52,187 nt of DNA from Cylindrobasidium torrendii FP15055 ss-10. Its lineage: Eukaryota; Basidiomycota; Agaricomycetes; Agaricales; Physalacriaceae. The stretch spans positions 1-52,187 of the forward strand of contig KN880601.1 in assembly GCA_000934385.1 (NCBI GenBank), read 5' to 3'. The position numbers and the translations under genes are program-made. The notes under the pieces are model-generated. The model had not been told where the DNA came from and ran no database searches. It saw nothing but the letters and a program-made list of their open reading frames with translations. Positions 23,670 through 35,999 of this stretch are shown piece by piece. Every line of letters begins with the position of its first letter. The stretch's first letter is position 1.

Positions 23670-25095
23670 ATGCAGAACCATTCACAGAGAAGCTTCCGAT
23701 TGAATAACAATTTAGAAATACCTTGTATTGGTATGTAGTATTCTTAAGCTTGGTCGTGGGCGTAGTTACACATCTCTTGTAGGTATCGGCGCGTCTAGGG
23801 CGAAAGTGCCGGAAGGTAGAGATACGAAGAAATGGCTAACGACTGCCTTACAAGTTTGGCCGTATACCCTTATGTTGAATTCAATCCTTAAAGAATTTAC
23901 AAGGCTGGCTACCGTCACATCGATACTGCTGAGATTTACGGTGCGTTCTCGAACCCAAGCTTGATTCGATCTCAAGTAGTCTGGAGACACCGAATGTGAT
24001 GTCGCCCTCGCCATCGAGGATAGCAAGGTTTCCAGAGAACATGTCTTCATCACAAGTAAACTTCAGTTCGTGTGCATTCCCCGCTCTGCTCCACTTCCTT
24101 AACTACGTGCGCAGTTGGGCAAAGCACCACGACATACCGGGGGCTATCGAGAATAGTCTCACACGCCTCAAAACTTCATACTTCGACCTGGTTTGCAATC
24201 CAGCCATTGTTATGCCCTCCATTCATTTCCCCCGTTCGATGTAGTACCTTCTGCATTGGCCTCAATGCGCGGAATACGAAGGTAGAGGTCATGATCATCG
24301 TATTCAGAACGATCACTAGATTCATGCAGAGGGAAACGAGTTTCCTCGCAAGCCAGATGGAAGTTACCGTCTGACCAATGCATACGACTTTCGCACTTCT
24401 TGGAAAGTCCTTGAAGAAGCATATCGCGCTGGGAAATGCAAGGCTATCGGCGTCAGCAACTTTTCTGTGAAAACGTACGTGAGATGTTAACCCACTCTTG
24501 CCCTACATGCGCTCATGCGCTTTCCAGACTAGAAGAACTCTTACAAGTCGCAGAAATTGTTCCCGCGGTCAACCAGGTAGAGTATGGTATTTCATCGCGG
24601 TGGCATCGAACGCTTGGCCTTCTAACTGTGCCTTCAGGCTGCATCCATACCTCGCACAACCTGGTCTTGTCGCGTATTGCCGTGAGAAAGGCATTCAGGT
24701 CTTAGCGTATACACCAGGAGGTGCTTTACCCCCATGATACCAGACAGCTTGTATTGACAACAGTAAGGTCGAAGCGTCGTGCGCAACGATCCAACCATTG
24801 CAGATATCGCCAAGGCATACGGCGCATCTGCGACGCAGGTTATCCTGGCATGGCACGTTCAGAAAGGAGTTGCTGTTCTCCCCAAGAGCATCAACGCGGA
24901 GAGGCAGTGTGAGAATCTCTTAGTAAGTCTGATCATGGTTGAATGCGAGCCCATCACCAACAGTCTCAGCTTCCAACTCTTCAAGAGGAACATATCTATC
25001 AGATCGACTCACTCGACAGAAATCAACGAATCTCGAATGCGGGCGAAGAGAATGGATTGGTATATGGATGGAGCTACGAACAGCTCGGTTGGTAA
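23670..25095 (+). CDS. Aldo/keto reductase
   Basis: Model of 307 aa in eleven exons: 23670-23730, 23783-23853, 23904-23940, 23987-24065, 24115-24190, 24245-24281, 24330-24474, 24528-24581, 24638-24720, 24768-24922, 24970-25095; introns are 46-56 nt. The catalytic tetrad of the superfamily is intact: Asp51 and Tyr56 in RHIDTAEIYD, Lys81 in FITSKL, His112 in YLLHWPQ. Further signatures are GKCKAIGVSNFS, VNQVELHPYL and the NADPH-site-like VAVLPKSIN; the end is YGWSYEQLGW. It should be a cytosolic NAD(P)H-dependent carbonyl reductase; the substrate cannot be told from sequence. The start is the only ATG giving the RLNNNLEIPCIG beta strand. Confidence 0.9.
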
Positions 25096-25234
25096 AGAAA
25101 AGAAGGATCAGTGTACATATGTACATTTACAAACACTGTGTACAGAGGAGGAATACGTATATATCTGACATTTTTAGCCAAGGTGGGCAACAATGTTCGA
25201 GCCCTTCTCCGCCTTCTGGAATACTGTCGAGCAT

Positions 25235-26848
<1,614 letters not shown>

Positions 26849-26891
26849 ATCGCTGGAGAGGCGGATGAGTGAAAGGGTAAAATGCACCTGG

Positions 26892-26900
26892 CTTTTATAG
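26892..26900 (-). promoter_or_regulatory. TATA box of the glucoamylase gene
   Basis: CTATAAAAG on the minus strand, about 44 bp before the ATG at 26848. This spacing implies a very short leader. Confidence 0.6.
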
Positions 26901-29215
26901 GCGATTCGATGCTTATAAATTCATGATGGTCACAGACCGGTGGTCCGACGTATACTTTGCAGTTATGGCGACGGCATATTGAGCTTGAACGTTGGAGTGA
27001 ATTGACATATAGACAGGGACACGAAGGAATCACAAACACATGGAGTAAATTTCGTGCCCCGCGAAGGGCTCGCCTTTGGTTGAGAAGTCAAACTTAGACG
27101 GTGTGTGAGAATCGAACTGCCAAATAATGAATGGGGATGAGGAGTGTCATCAAAAGCCAAAGAACGCCCCTGGCTTTCCCTTCTCTTGTTCCATTGCCTT
27201 ATGATTTCCTCTTTCTCGGAAAGTGCATGTGCAAAGGCTGTCGTCGAAATGCAGGGTAGTGCCCACCCCGGTTGGAGTAGTACCCCATTCGCGATCGGCA
27301 CCGAGAGCCACATGCCATTGGACAAATTCGAATGTAGTTTACCATTTCGAGACCGCCAAAGGCTTAGATAAAATATGATGACGAGACTCACACTCTTGTG
27401 CTTAGGAATGCAGGTCGCAATCAAATCAAGGTCGGTGGTGACACTCTTGAAAGCTTGAGACCTAAGGCCTGAGTTCTGTCAAAGGCTTTTCGCGCCAAAC
27501 TCAGAAAGCCGTTACCGCGCGCTCCAAATAGAAGTCAAAATCAAGTTCCTAGTCCATGTGAGGCCCGTGGCCAACGTGGGAGACTTGTGGATCTTCGAAG
27601 ATCTGGAGCAAAGTTCGCGATTAGGAAAGACAACCCGTTTTTATTGGAGAGTCTAAATGTCTATTTCGCATATGGACACGAACAGTGCAGGTCACAAGGT
27701 AACCAACGCGGCTCCAGACATTGACGTACTAATCTGTTACCCCTCTACAAACTCGAATCCCTCACAAAAGTGACACAAATGGTTATGTACTACTTATACT
27801 GTTGGAAGTGTGTCGAACTGCCAAGTGATAGTATAAGGCTTGAGCTTGAAGCCTCGAAGTGCGAGCGCTCTAGCTTGTGCAACAAATAATGCAAAGCCCA
27901 TACTACTCGATTCAGGCCCCATTCTTGGGCGCTTTCCTGGTGTCGACGAGGCCACATCAAGGCCACATGCTCTTCGAAGGAAGAACTTCAAGAAGTTCAC
28001 GCGTGGTGTCCCCGCAGTTTGGTACACGGAGAACAGTTGATTTTAACCGACCTGGGATTCATCCAAATCCACACGCGAGTACCACACGAACATCGATTCC
28101 GCGTCGAGGCAGGCCGAACCCCGCAATATCTCCGCTTGACACGTGCTTCCAGATCGCACAAGCATTCATGTTATTCATTCGTTCGCAATTCCCGGGGACA
28201 TGGTCCATCGATCTTCGAGTTCTTGCTGTCCTCTCACGAAAGCCACGCACAAGGCCACGAGAGTATCGAAGAGGTTCCACCATCCGATAATATGACATGT
28301 TTACGGTGATGGCGTGATACACGTGCTACCAGCCCAACAATGGAAGCGGATGTCCCGCTTTGGAAAGAATTATTAAATAAGCATGGAACTATCTGATTCG
28401 CGTTACTAAGGCTCTTTTGATCATGTCAAACCGGTAACCAGATATGCGTAGTAAAAGTCAGTGTCGGATAGCTGTGAGAATGAACGCAAGGGTATGGGGT
28501 CCAGTGCCTCATATGGAAATAGAGTGAGGCAGTATGTAATGCACAGTTGGGATTCCTTGGGCCACTTCTCCGAAAGTGTTGGGCCACTCACGCCTCTTCT
28601 GGAAGTAAGCCAGTAAAGGCACTGATTTCCGAATGTGTAATGATTTGCTTAGATGGTACATAATCTTGTACTTTTGGACTCTCCGAAGTCCGCATCAGAC
28701 GTGGCCTTCCAGGAGTGCCCTGCCGTTCTTTTTCCTTGTGGCAGAGGAGTAATCTCTGGCATCGTGTATTTTCTAGGGTCGTAGCGTACTTGCCAAGCAT
28801 CCATGGAGTACTTGCACACTGGCTGCAAGAGTGCGTGTTTGGGCACTCCGAGTACAGCCCGCTACATTGCGATCCGCGGCCCATTCTTTGTCAACGCGTG
28901 CTGTATCATACGACTTGCGATGTCAAGCATTTCATACTAGTCTCGAAAAGGCGCTCAGCCAGACGAAGGAAAATCTGATAGTATTGAAGAATGCAACCAT
29001 GTAGCAACTCGATCCTTGTCCTGTATTCGACAGCTGGTAGCGTGGTAAAAGCAAACAAACGATGTCGTAGATATCCAAGAAAAGAGCGAATTTGCGGACA
29101 GGCATATAAACTTGCAGACAAGATGGATCTCATGATTTTATGACACCGGTACGATATAAGTAGGTCGCTACTCAACGCAGTCACATTTATTCGGAATACA
29201 TAGGAATATTGGATC
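26901..29215. other. Gene-poor region between glucoamylase and RdRP A
   Basis: About 2.3 kb. The part near 26900-27400 probably holds glucoamylase regulatory DNA. Minus-strand frames of 65-98 codons at 27794-28027, 28059-28322, 28588-28884 and 28906-29184 follow each other, which might be the remains of one decayed gene, but I recognise no family and could not join them by splicing. Nothing further supported. Confidence 0.4.
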
Positions 29216-32200
29216 CTATACAGCCAGCTCTTCCATTCTCATACGCGCCGCCTCCAGATTCACTTTGTCAATATCATCAAGGTATTCTAGACACACACCC
29301 AAGAGGATCCACCCAAAGCTCTTTGCGCCAAAGACATCTTGACCCGCGTCACATCTCTTCCAGCCCCAGTACAGACCTGCGAGGTGCGATAGCACCTTCT
29401 CTGAGTCCAGCATCTCGCTGGCCGGGTCTTCCACGAACAGCGACTCGCGGACGTGTTTGACCAACAGCGTCGCAGCATCGCGGACCTTCGAGATCTCGTC
29501 CTCGCGTTTCCGTGGTTGCGATGTATTCGCTATAATCGTTCCCACGAATACCTCCTCCTCGCTGAGCATCGACCCTCGCCCAGGCAGGATGTTATGAACG
29601 CTGCAGAGTGCCTGCAACTGTGCTTGATAGTATAGAAACGTCGCACGCAGCGCTTCCGCGTGTTTGACCTGGGGCGTATGGCGCCCAATGGCTAAGGCAA
29701 TAGGCTTGATGGTGTTATGCGGGGGGATCAGTGCTGCGTGTGAGTCGGTCAACTCGAAAGGTGTTGCTCGTTCCCGACGCTCAGCACGAGAAGGGCGCGT
29801 AGTCCGGTGCGCGGCTGAGCCAATGAGGCCGATGGCGCGAAAAAGCTTGCCAATGGCCTTCTGACTCTTGTAGTATCGGCTTTCGTCGAGGTATGTCATT
29901 GTCTCCGGCGCATGCCAATCAGGCAAGATGTTTGGGCGCCTTGGGATGTCCATTTGGGGCACAGAGTTGCCACTTTTGGGAAAGTCGACAGCTTTGCTAT
30001 GGAGGTCGGCGAGACGAAGACAGTCGGGATGGTAGATGTTGTGTAGGTCTGCAATGATGCGCCAGGTTATGGAAAGCATGCCGAGATTGTCGCTGACAAT
30101 GTAATCCATGACGAAGTCCGCGACATCGGCTTGAGTACAGGCTCGCGGCAGCGTCTTGAGCACTGCGGGTGTGTAAGGACTAGGGTTCGCTGGTGTAAAG
30201 TTGAAACCAGGATGCTCGTCCAGAGGGATGACAGAGTATTCGTCGCCGTCGAGATCACCGCCTCCAAGATAAGATGGGAGCGGCCGCATACCTAGAATAA
30301 TTTCTGGGATCAATGGAATTGGCCAAAGGCTTGACTTAGTGGCCTACCATTCGTAGAAAACACCAAAGTATTTTCCAGAGGCTCGATATCAAAAGCACTT
30401 CCGGGTCGAGGCTTTCCGATGGCATTGGCAATTTGAATATCGCCAGGGTGTATGCACGGAGAACGACTGACAACTACGCGCCCACTCAGGTATTTGGGAG
30501 GCTTATTTTCCTCGCGAATGCAGACAAAGATGTCTCCCTCCTTGAGCTCTCTGTGCACATCCGCGACCCCAACGAGATTCCAGGCATTGGGGATGGGGAT
30601 TCGAGCTTATCATGCAGAAGTCAGCATCCAAACGGCCTGACCAGCAACTCAACACATACATTTGTATTTCATTTCTCGCATGGCATCATTTCGAGCGTAC
30701 GCCATTGCCGTATCGAAGAAATCGCTTTCAGGCAGACGAATGTTGCGCCGCCAGAGGGACAGAAGAATGGACGATACACGAAACGCACCACCCAAGCCGA
30801 GATGGGCAAGGAACAGTGCTGCCTCCTGAATCGAGTCGGTCGAGTGCTGAACGGTTGCGAGCGCGTCTTCCTGGTACTTTTTGAAGGTGGCGTACGGTAC
30901 TCCGAGACCTTCAAGCAGCATAATCAGAGGACGGTTCAAGTAGAACCTAGAACGATCAGCAAGGGCATGGACAAATACGACCTTATAAGACTTACTTCCC
31001 GGGTTGTTCGAAGACTTTCGCGATCTCGATGCGGCTGGACGCGACTCCCGTGAACTTGATCATTGATGGTCGGAGGCAGACTGTTTGCCCATCGAGTTCA
31101 TGGTCCACACTGATAACGCCTTTGCTGCCCTGGAAGCGTATTTGCAAGGCGCGCGGGAAAATGTTGTGATACAGCCTTAGCCCGGGACGGCGACGACTCT
31201 CCTTGTTATGGTGGATGAGTCGCGCAAAGTCAGGCGACATGGTTCCTACACCATCAGTGAAGTTATACTTCGTGCCAGTGACAGGGTCGGTTGCCCCGAT
31301 ATCAGGTATAGTGCGCAGAGTTTTGACCTCAACAGTTGTCGGGTCAGTGGTGGTGAACGCCTGGCTGACTCGAGCAGCATAGCGAGCGGGGCAGCGCATC
31401 AGCGCATCATCAAATTTGCCTATTTGTCGCAGGATGTAGGGCACATCAACGACGGCACCATCAGGAAGCTTGAAGGGCCGCATGAACCAGACGGAGTGAC
31501 CCTTGAGCGCCGATTGTGAATACGCAAGGAAGCGGAAAGGGCGTCCAGCTAGAGGCAGCTCATTCTTGAGGAAAGAGCCAAAGCGCTCATGAACCCATCT
31601 TCGGAAGTCGTAGTCCCCGCTGTGGTGGATTCTGTACTCTCCCTCCTCTACAAAGGAGACGCGAACGAAGTGATGGTGGTACTCGGAAGGAAAGGACCGA
31701 ATGACACGATTAGACCGCTCGGGGATCGGGCCGCGGTAGTGAATTTGCGTCGGGGTCACAAACACGTGAAGGCAAAGAAAAATGCCTTCGTCGTCTCTGC
31801 GTGTGAGGAGGTCATTGCTCCATGGAGTCGAGTGGCGATGTACCACCGTACGAAAACATTCAAGCAGAGACGACTCCCCGTCATTTACCCCAAAAAGTTC
31901 TTTCGCTTCCTGCTCAAACTCGCGGAGGACAATAGCTGCGTATTCACGTCCTCTGGCCCTTTGTCGTGCCGTCGATATCAGCGCCTCTATGTCTTCCTTC
32001 AACATCCATAGCTCGCGAGGATCGACCGCAAGGCTATGGATAAGACTTTCCACCAGGTAGGCGTAAAAGAAGGGGAGGGTCTTTCGCCATGCAGTAATCC
32101 TCGAGAGTTCCGTCTTTGTCCAAACTGGGTCGTGAACAATGCGGTATATGTCTGTCGAAACATGAATACGTAGCCCGGCATCGACGAGCAGCTGGCGAAA

Positions 32201-33055
32201 ATGGGAGGCAGCACTGCTTGAGGTGCATACAAGGCGGATAGTAGTGCAGAATGCTGCAATCTCGTGGTGTGGGCGTCCTTTCGAATCGTTCAGCTTCAAG
32301 GCGGAGCGCCTCGAAGTCACCGGTCTCATGCCCAAGAGAGAGTTTTGAAAGATGTGATAGTAATTCGGAACGAGATAACAGGATATGATGATGACTGGTG
32401 CATTGTTGTCGTCCGGGGATGCGTGCGTCGACAGGTATTGGATATGAGAGTAGGGGATATTAATCTTCGCTTCCGCGCTGGCGTCCCATTCTATGTCGAG
32501 GACTCCGAACACAGAACCAAGGTTGGATACAAGCCCCTCGTCGACAGCAATGGTAACTTCCAGCTGCTGTGCGTCCGGAAGCACGGCGAGATGAGCCGAG
32601 CTGCTGGAATGCTCCCACTCGATAGAGAGACGATTGTCTCTACGCTCCCATCCAAACTGAACCTTTGCGACCTTGACCTCCTCTTCGAGTAGCTGCGCGG
32701 TGCTCTCGCGCTGGCGCCGCGATTCGAGGGTCTCCGGTGCAGGTGAAGTGTCCGGCCCAGTGACGAGACGTAGTATCGATGGGTCGATGGGTTGGTTGCT
32801 TTGGCGCATCGAAACATATGTTCCGCGTACAACAAGGCTTGACACGACACGAAGAAACATGGCGCCGAGCCGCTCGGTTGGGAGTGTCAATATCCCTATT
32901 CCTCTCGAATGACCAGCTTTAGTTTTGAACAGACGGAAATGGAAGCGAACAGGTTGGTAGAGATTGAAGTCTGTACGGCGGAACGCTGCATCGATGGCAT
33001 CGCGCACCTCAGATTCGCTGGCGATGGACGGGATACTCCCAAAAAAGATGTCCAT
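29216..33055 (-). CDS. RNA-dependent RNA polymerase, QDE-1 type (RdRP A)
   Basis: Model of 1226 aa from four exons: 30996-33055, 30660-30946, 30348-30605 and 29216-30291; introns are 49-56 nt. The N-terminus (residues 1-85) resembles an RRM fold. The RdRP core has TDGVGTMS and RFQGSKGVISVD, then FYLNRPLIMLLE, and the catalytic loop GGGDLDGDEYSV with Asp residues at 880, 882 and 884. Cellular RdRPs of this family convert single-stranded RNA into double-stranded RNA that Dicer cuts into small RNAs; in fungi they act in quelling, sex-induced silencing and transposon or virus control. All catalytic residues are present and the frame is intact, so it is probably functional. It has only three introns, against fourteen in its paralogue RdRP B. 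Confidence 0.95.
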
Positions 33056-33562
33056 GGTCAGCGGCTAAGTGGTGAAGTGCACCGAGTAACGGGACTACAG
33101 CGTGGGAGCAGAGGATCACGTGCGAAAGTCAGAGAATAGAAAGGCTTCGCACGCCATAGGGCGCTTAAATTCTTCATTCTGCGAATCGCCCAGGCTTGGA
33201 CTGTGTTGCTTTAATACTTATCCCGATATACTATATATTATCGTCACTGCGCTACTAGTTCAATACGCGAATTCCGTTCATTCAATTTTGTTTTTGGTAT
33301 CAACAAACCTTTTCCAAAGAGAGCAGAAAGAGAAAGAAAGGCTCTTATGAAGTAGTAAGGACTAGTTACAACTCGCAAACTTGCTCTTACTGATCGACGT
33401 TGGCTGATGGCCCAAACGGCAAATGCCGAGAGCATACAACATTATAACCTTGATTTTTTTGTTACCTCGAGTGCAGTTTTGTTTTAGAGCCAGATATGTA
33501 TCATCTTGAATATACAGGTGCTAACCATGAATAAATGACTCGAGGTGTAGCTTTCATAGGCT
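33056..33562. other. Upstream region of RdRP A
   Basis: About 0.5 kb of AT-rich DNA between the RdRP A start and the broken coiled-coil gene on the same strand. It must hold the RdRP A promoter; no clear TATA box or further gene was seen. Confidence 0.4.
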
Positions 33563-34137
33563 CTAGGACGTTTCAGACCGGTCACCGGCTAAACGACCCT
33601 CCAAATGCGCGATTTTCTTGAGCATTTCCTCTCTTTCAATTCTTTCCCATACAGTATACTCTCAATCTCCTTGACTTGCGTCCGAATATTGCACTCTCTG
33701 GCACGCTACTCGTTGCGTAACTTGTCTTCCCTCAGGTCAGCAAATTCTTCTCGAAGGTTAGTCTCCCAGTTCTTGGCCTTGCATCTCTCTTCCCTTGCGT
33801 TAGCATCCGCCGCCTTCAATGCTTCGCCTGATGACTCTCCAATAGACGCCCCAGTCTCTGTATCTGCTGCGCCTCTGGAGAGAGAACAATCTCTTGCGGA
33901 GGAAAGAAGACGCGAGGCGCGGCGGCGTTGTGGGCATCATACGCAATGACATCTTTCTCCGCAGGAATTGGGTTGTGGGACTGCCCGGGCCCCTTCGGCG
34001 CGAGCACGCAAGATTGAGGGAGGGTTGAATTGGTCATTGGACCATTGTGCGCCAGTGGCGAGGACTATGATGGAAGCCAAGGCCTGCGTGAGGGTGTCAT
34101 CACCGAAGAGATGAGAGATCCATTTGCGGAGATCCAT
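33563..34137 (-). pseudogene. Probable broken coiled-coil protein gene
   Basis: On the minus strand protein-like sequence runs from an ATG at 34137 to a stop at 33563, but the frame changes. Frame one (MDLRKWISHLFGDD) gives way near 33950-34050 to a second frame (VIAYDAHNAAAPRVFFPP, then EAQQIQRLGRLLESH), which shifts again near 33825 into a charged heptad-like stretch (EALKAADANAREER). That stretch has an in-frame TAG at 33706-33708, and the last segment (REEMLKKIAHLEGRLAG) is in yet another frame. Two of these shifts happen within less than 20 nt, too short for an intron. The encoded protein would have been about 180-190 aa with a C-terminal coiled coil. I do not know the family. Sequencing error or unusual splicing is the alternative. 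Confidence 0.5.
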
Positions 34138-34482
34138 GACACATGTTAATGATGTATGTCGAATGAGAGCAAGCTTAAGGCCTTGGCAGTCTGAAAACAG
34201 CTTACAAGTAGTGACGGTTGATAGATAAGATGGGCCATCATGATCGAATACATGGTTCGAGAATCGAGATCGAGTTGAATCGAAGGTCCTTGTGGTCTTT
34301 GTCTAAGAAACCCTTGGGATCATTGGGCGCTCTAAACCACTTCTAATTTTGTGGCATGTTGTTTTTTGTATATGCATTTCACATCTATGCACGATACAGG
34401 GTTCCCCCAACAAGTTGTTTTCATTTGCTTTCTTCACTTTCTGTAACATACTATACTTCTTTCGAGACGTTCACCGGACGAA

Positions 34483-35730
34483 TCAATCCTTTAAGTCAAC
34501 AATAACTGGCCCGAAACCTGGGCCACCAAATGCCGTCGTCCGATTGAACACCTTTTTCCTGTTACCTGCAGGCCAATTTGCTGCATTTATAAACGCTGTT
34601 CGTTCGCCGCCATGCGACAATACCAATGGCTCATCATATTCCTCAGTGTTTGCAACGAGCCTGTCATCGTCAACGAGGAGCTCTCCTGAAGCTGCTTGTT
34701 CTGTTTCCAGTTCAGTTGATTGAATGAGCGGGGTTTTGGTGCTGCCAGCAACCCATTCATGCAAAAGTGCACCATGTCCTTCGTGGATGTGGCCAAAAAG
34801 ATGGATTCGAGGGCGCAGAAATGGAAGGCGGTTGGCCAGATCGCGACAACCTGCGAGGTTGCCACTGGTTGTTGCGTCGAAGATGTGGAGAGGTGGGCCA
34901 TGAGTTAGACTGAATGTGTGTTAGCTCTGTGTTGAAGAGATTCGTTCATCTGAGACTATGTGCTTACAGAATGTCAGATTTTGGGAACGCAGATACAAGC
35001 TCTTTGTGGTCGTTAGCATGAGACGTGAATATGACAAATCTAGGCATACTTTTGCCGTCGTTGCGACTGTAGTTGAACGCCCAGTCGCAGAACTCAGGAG
35101 ACCACTAGGAGTAAGAAACGCGGATAAGGGTTGGACCTGTGCATAAAATGCAACACGTACGGGAGACCCATACAGGCTCCATTCGCGACCTCCTTCCTTC
35201 GCTTGAAACGTGATTCGTTCGTCTTGTACATACTTCACACCAGAATCCTTAGCACGCTGGCCCGAGATCAAAATTTGTATCACTGCAAAGTCCTGAATAG
35301 CGTGTTAGTTGACGCTAGTGAGGCTGCGCATTCGAATACCTGCAGTGGTTGGCTAGAGAACTCGTTTCCGTGTTTTTGATACCAACCATCTTGTTGGTGT
35401 AGCGAGAGATCGTGGTTCCCCGCAATGATGCTGCAATACCTTACTTACGAGCTCCCTCAGTCTAAGAAAACGAACATACATCTTTGTCTTGTGCGGAAGC
35501 GCGTACAGCCATGACATCGTGACTTTGAACTCCTTGATAAGACCCAGATTTGTGAGGTCTCCGCTATGGAGGAGGACATCTCCATCGGGGACATCAAATG
35601 TTTTCCCATGAGTATCGCTGATACAGACAAAGCGCGTCCAGCCTGGTTGCGTGGGCGGGGGATTGGGATTGCCAAGATAGATGACAGTGTCCTTGGAATC
35701 GAGGACTACGGGCTCCGTGAAGCTCGACAT
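34483..35730 (-). CDS. Calcineurin-like metallophosphoesterase (MPPED-like)
   Basis: Model of 345 aa from exons 35480-35730, 35340-35430, 35161-35292, 34968-35104 and 34483-34909; introns are 47-58 nt. The metal-binding signatures are in order: CISDTHGK (Asp39, His41), LHSGDLTN (Asp58), IAGNHDLSL, LTHGPPLHIFD and FGHIHEGHG. This is the compact class III-like phosphoesterase fold of the MPPED1/MPPED2 group, which hydrolyse phosphodiester or cyclic-nucleotide substrates; the substrate here is unknown. A polar Glu/Asp-rich insert lies between the last metal ligand and the conserved C-terminal INAANWPAGNRK-like segment. The ATG at 35730 has a good context (GCCATGT); in-frame ATGs upstream at 35787 and 35796 are alternatives. 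It is divergent from the Munc13-like gene. Confidence 0.92.
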
Positions 35731-35999
35731 GGCGGGAAATTGTGAGCAAAGAAATTGGTCCTGGGAGTTTGAATTTGAATTGTGCATCTGACTCACCGCG
35801 ACCGTCTAGCGATCACAATTCGCGACTTAGCCCCGACTTAGCCCAATCGAACGGAATTGTGGCGTTAGAGTAATTAGTCAGCATCTTCCATCGCCACGTG
35901 CGCGGCATCCCGATGATGTTGGCTCGGCAAGCCCCGCCCTTATCCTCCTGCCATCATCGTTGCCGCCGTCTCTTCCGCCCCCCGTCGTCCTTGTTATCG
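35731..35999. promoter_or_regulatory. Divergent promoter, metallophosphoesterase / Munc13-like gene
   Basis: 269 bp between the two start codons. A CCAAT-like CCCAATCG lies near 35840 and a pyrimidine-rich tract precedes the plus-strand ATG (about 35935-35995). No TATA box is obvious. Confidence 0.5.

Noticed and set aside
23941..23986. Apparent break in the aldo/keto reductase after the TAEIY motif
   Set aside because: Using the acceptor ending at 23986 gives a 46-nt intron and a continuous frame with the catalytic Lys downstream.
27095..27125. tRNA T-loop-like TTCGATTC on the minus strand
   Set aside because: The flanking bases do not form the T stem and no acceptor stem pairs 70 nt away.
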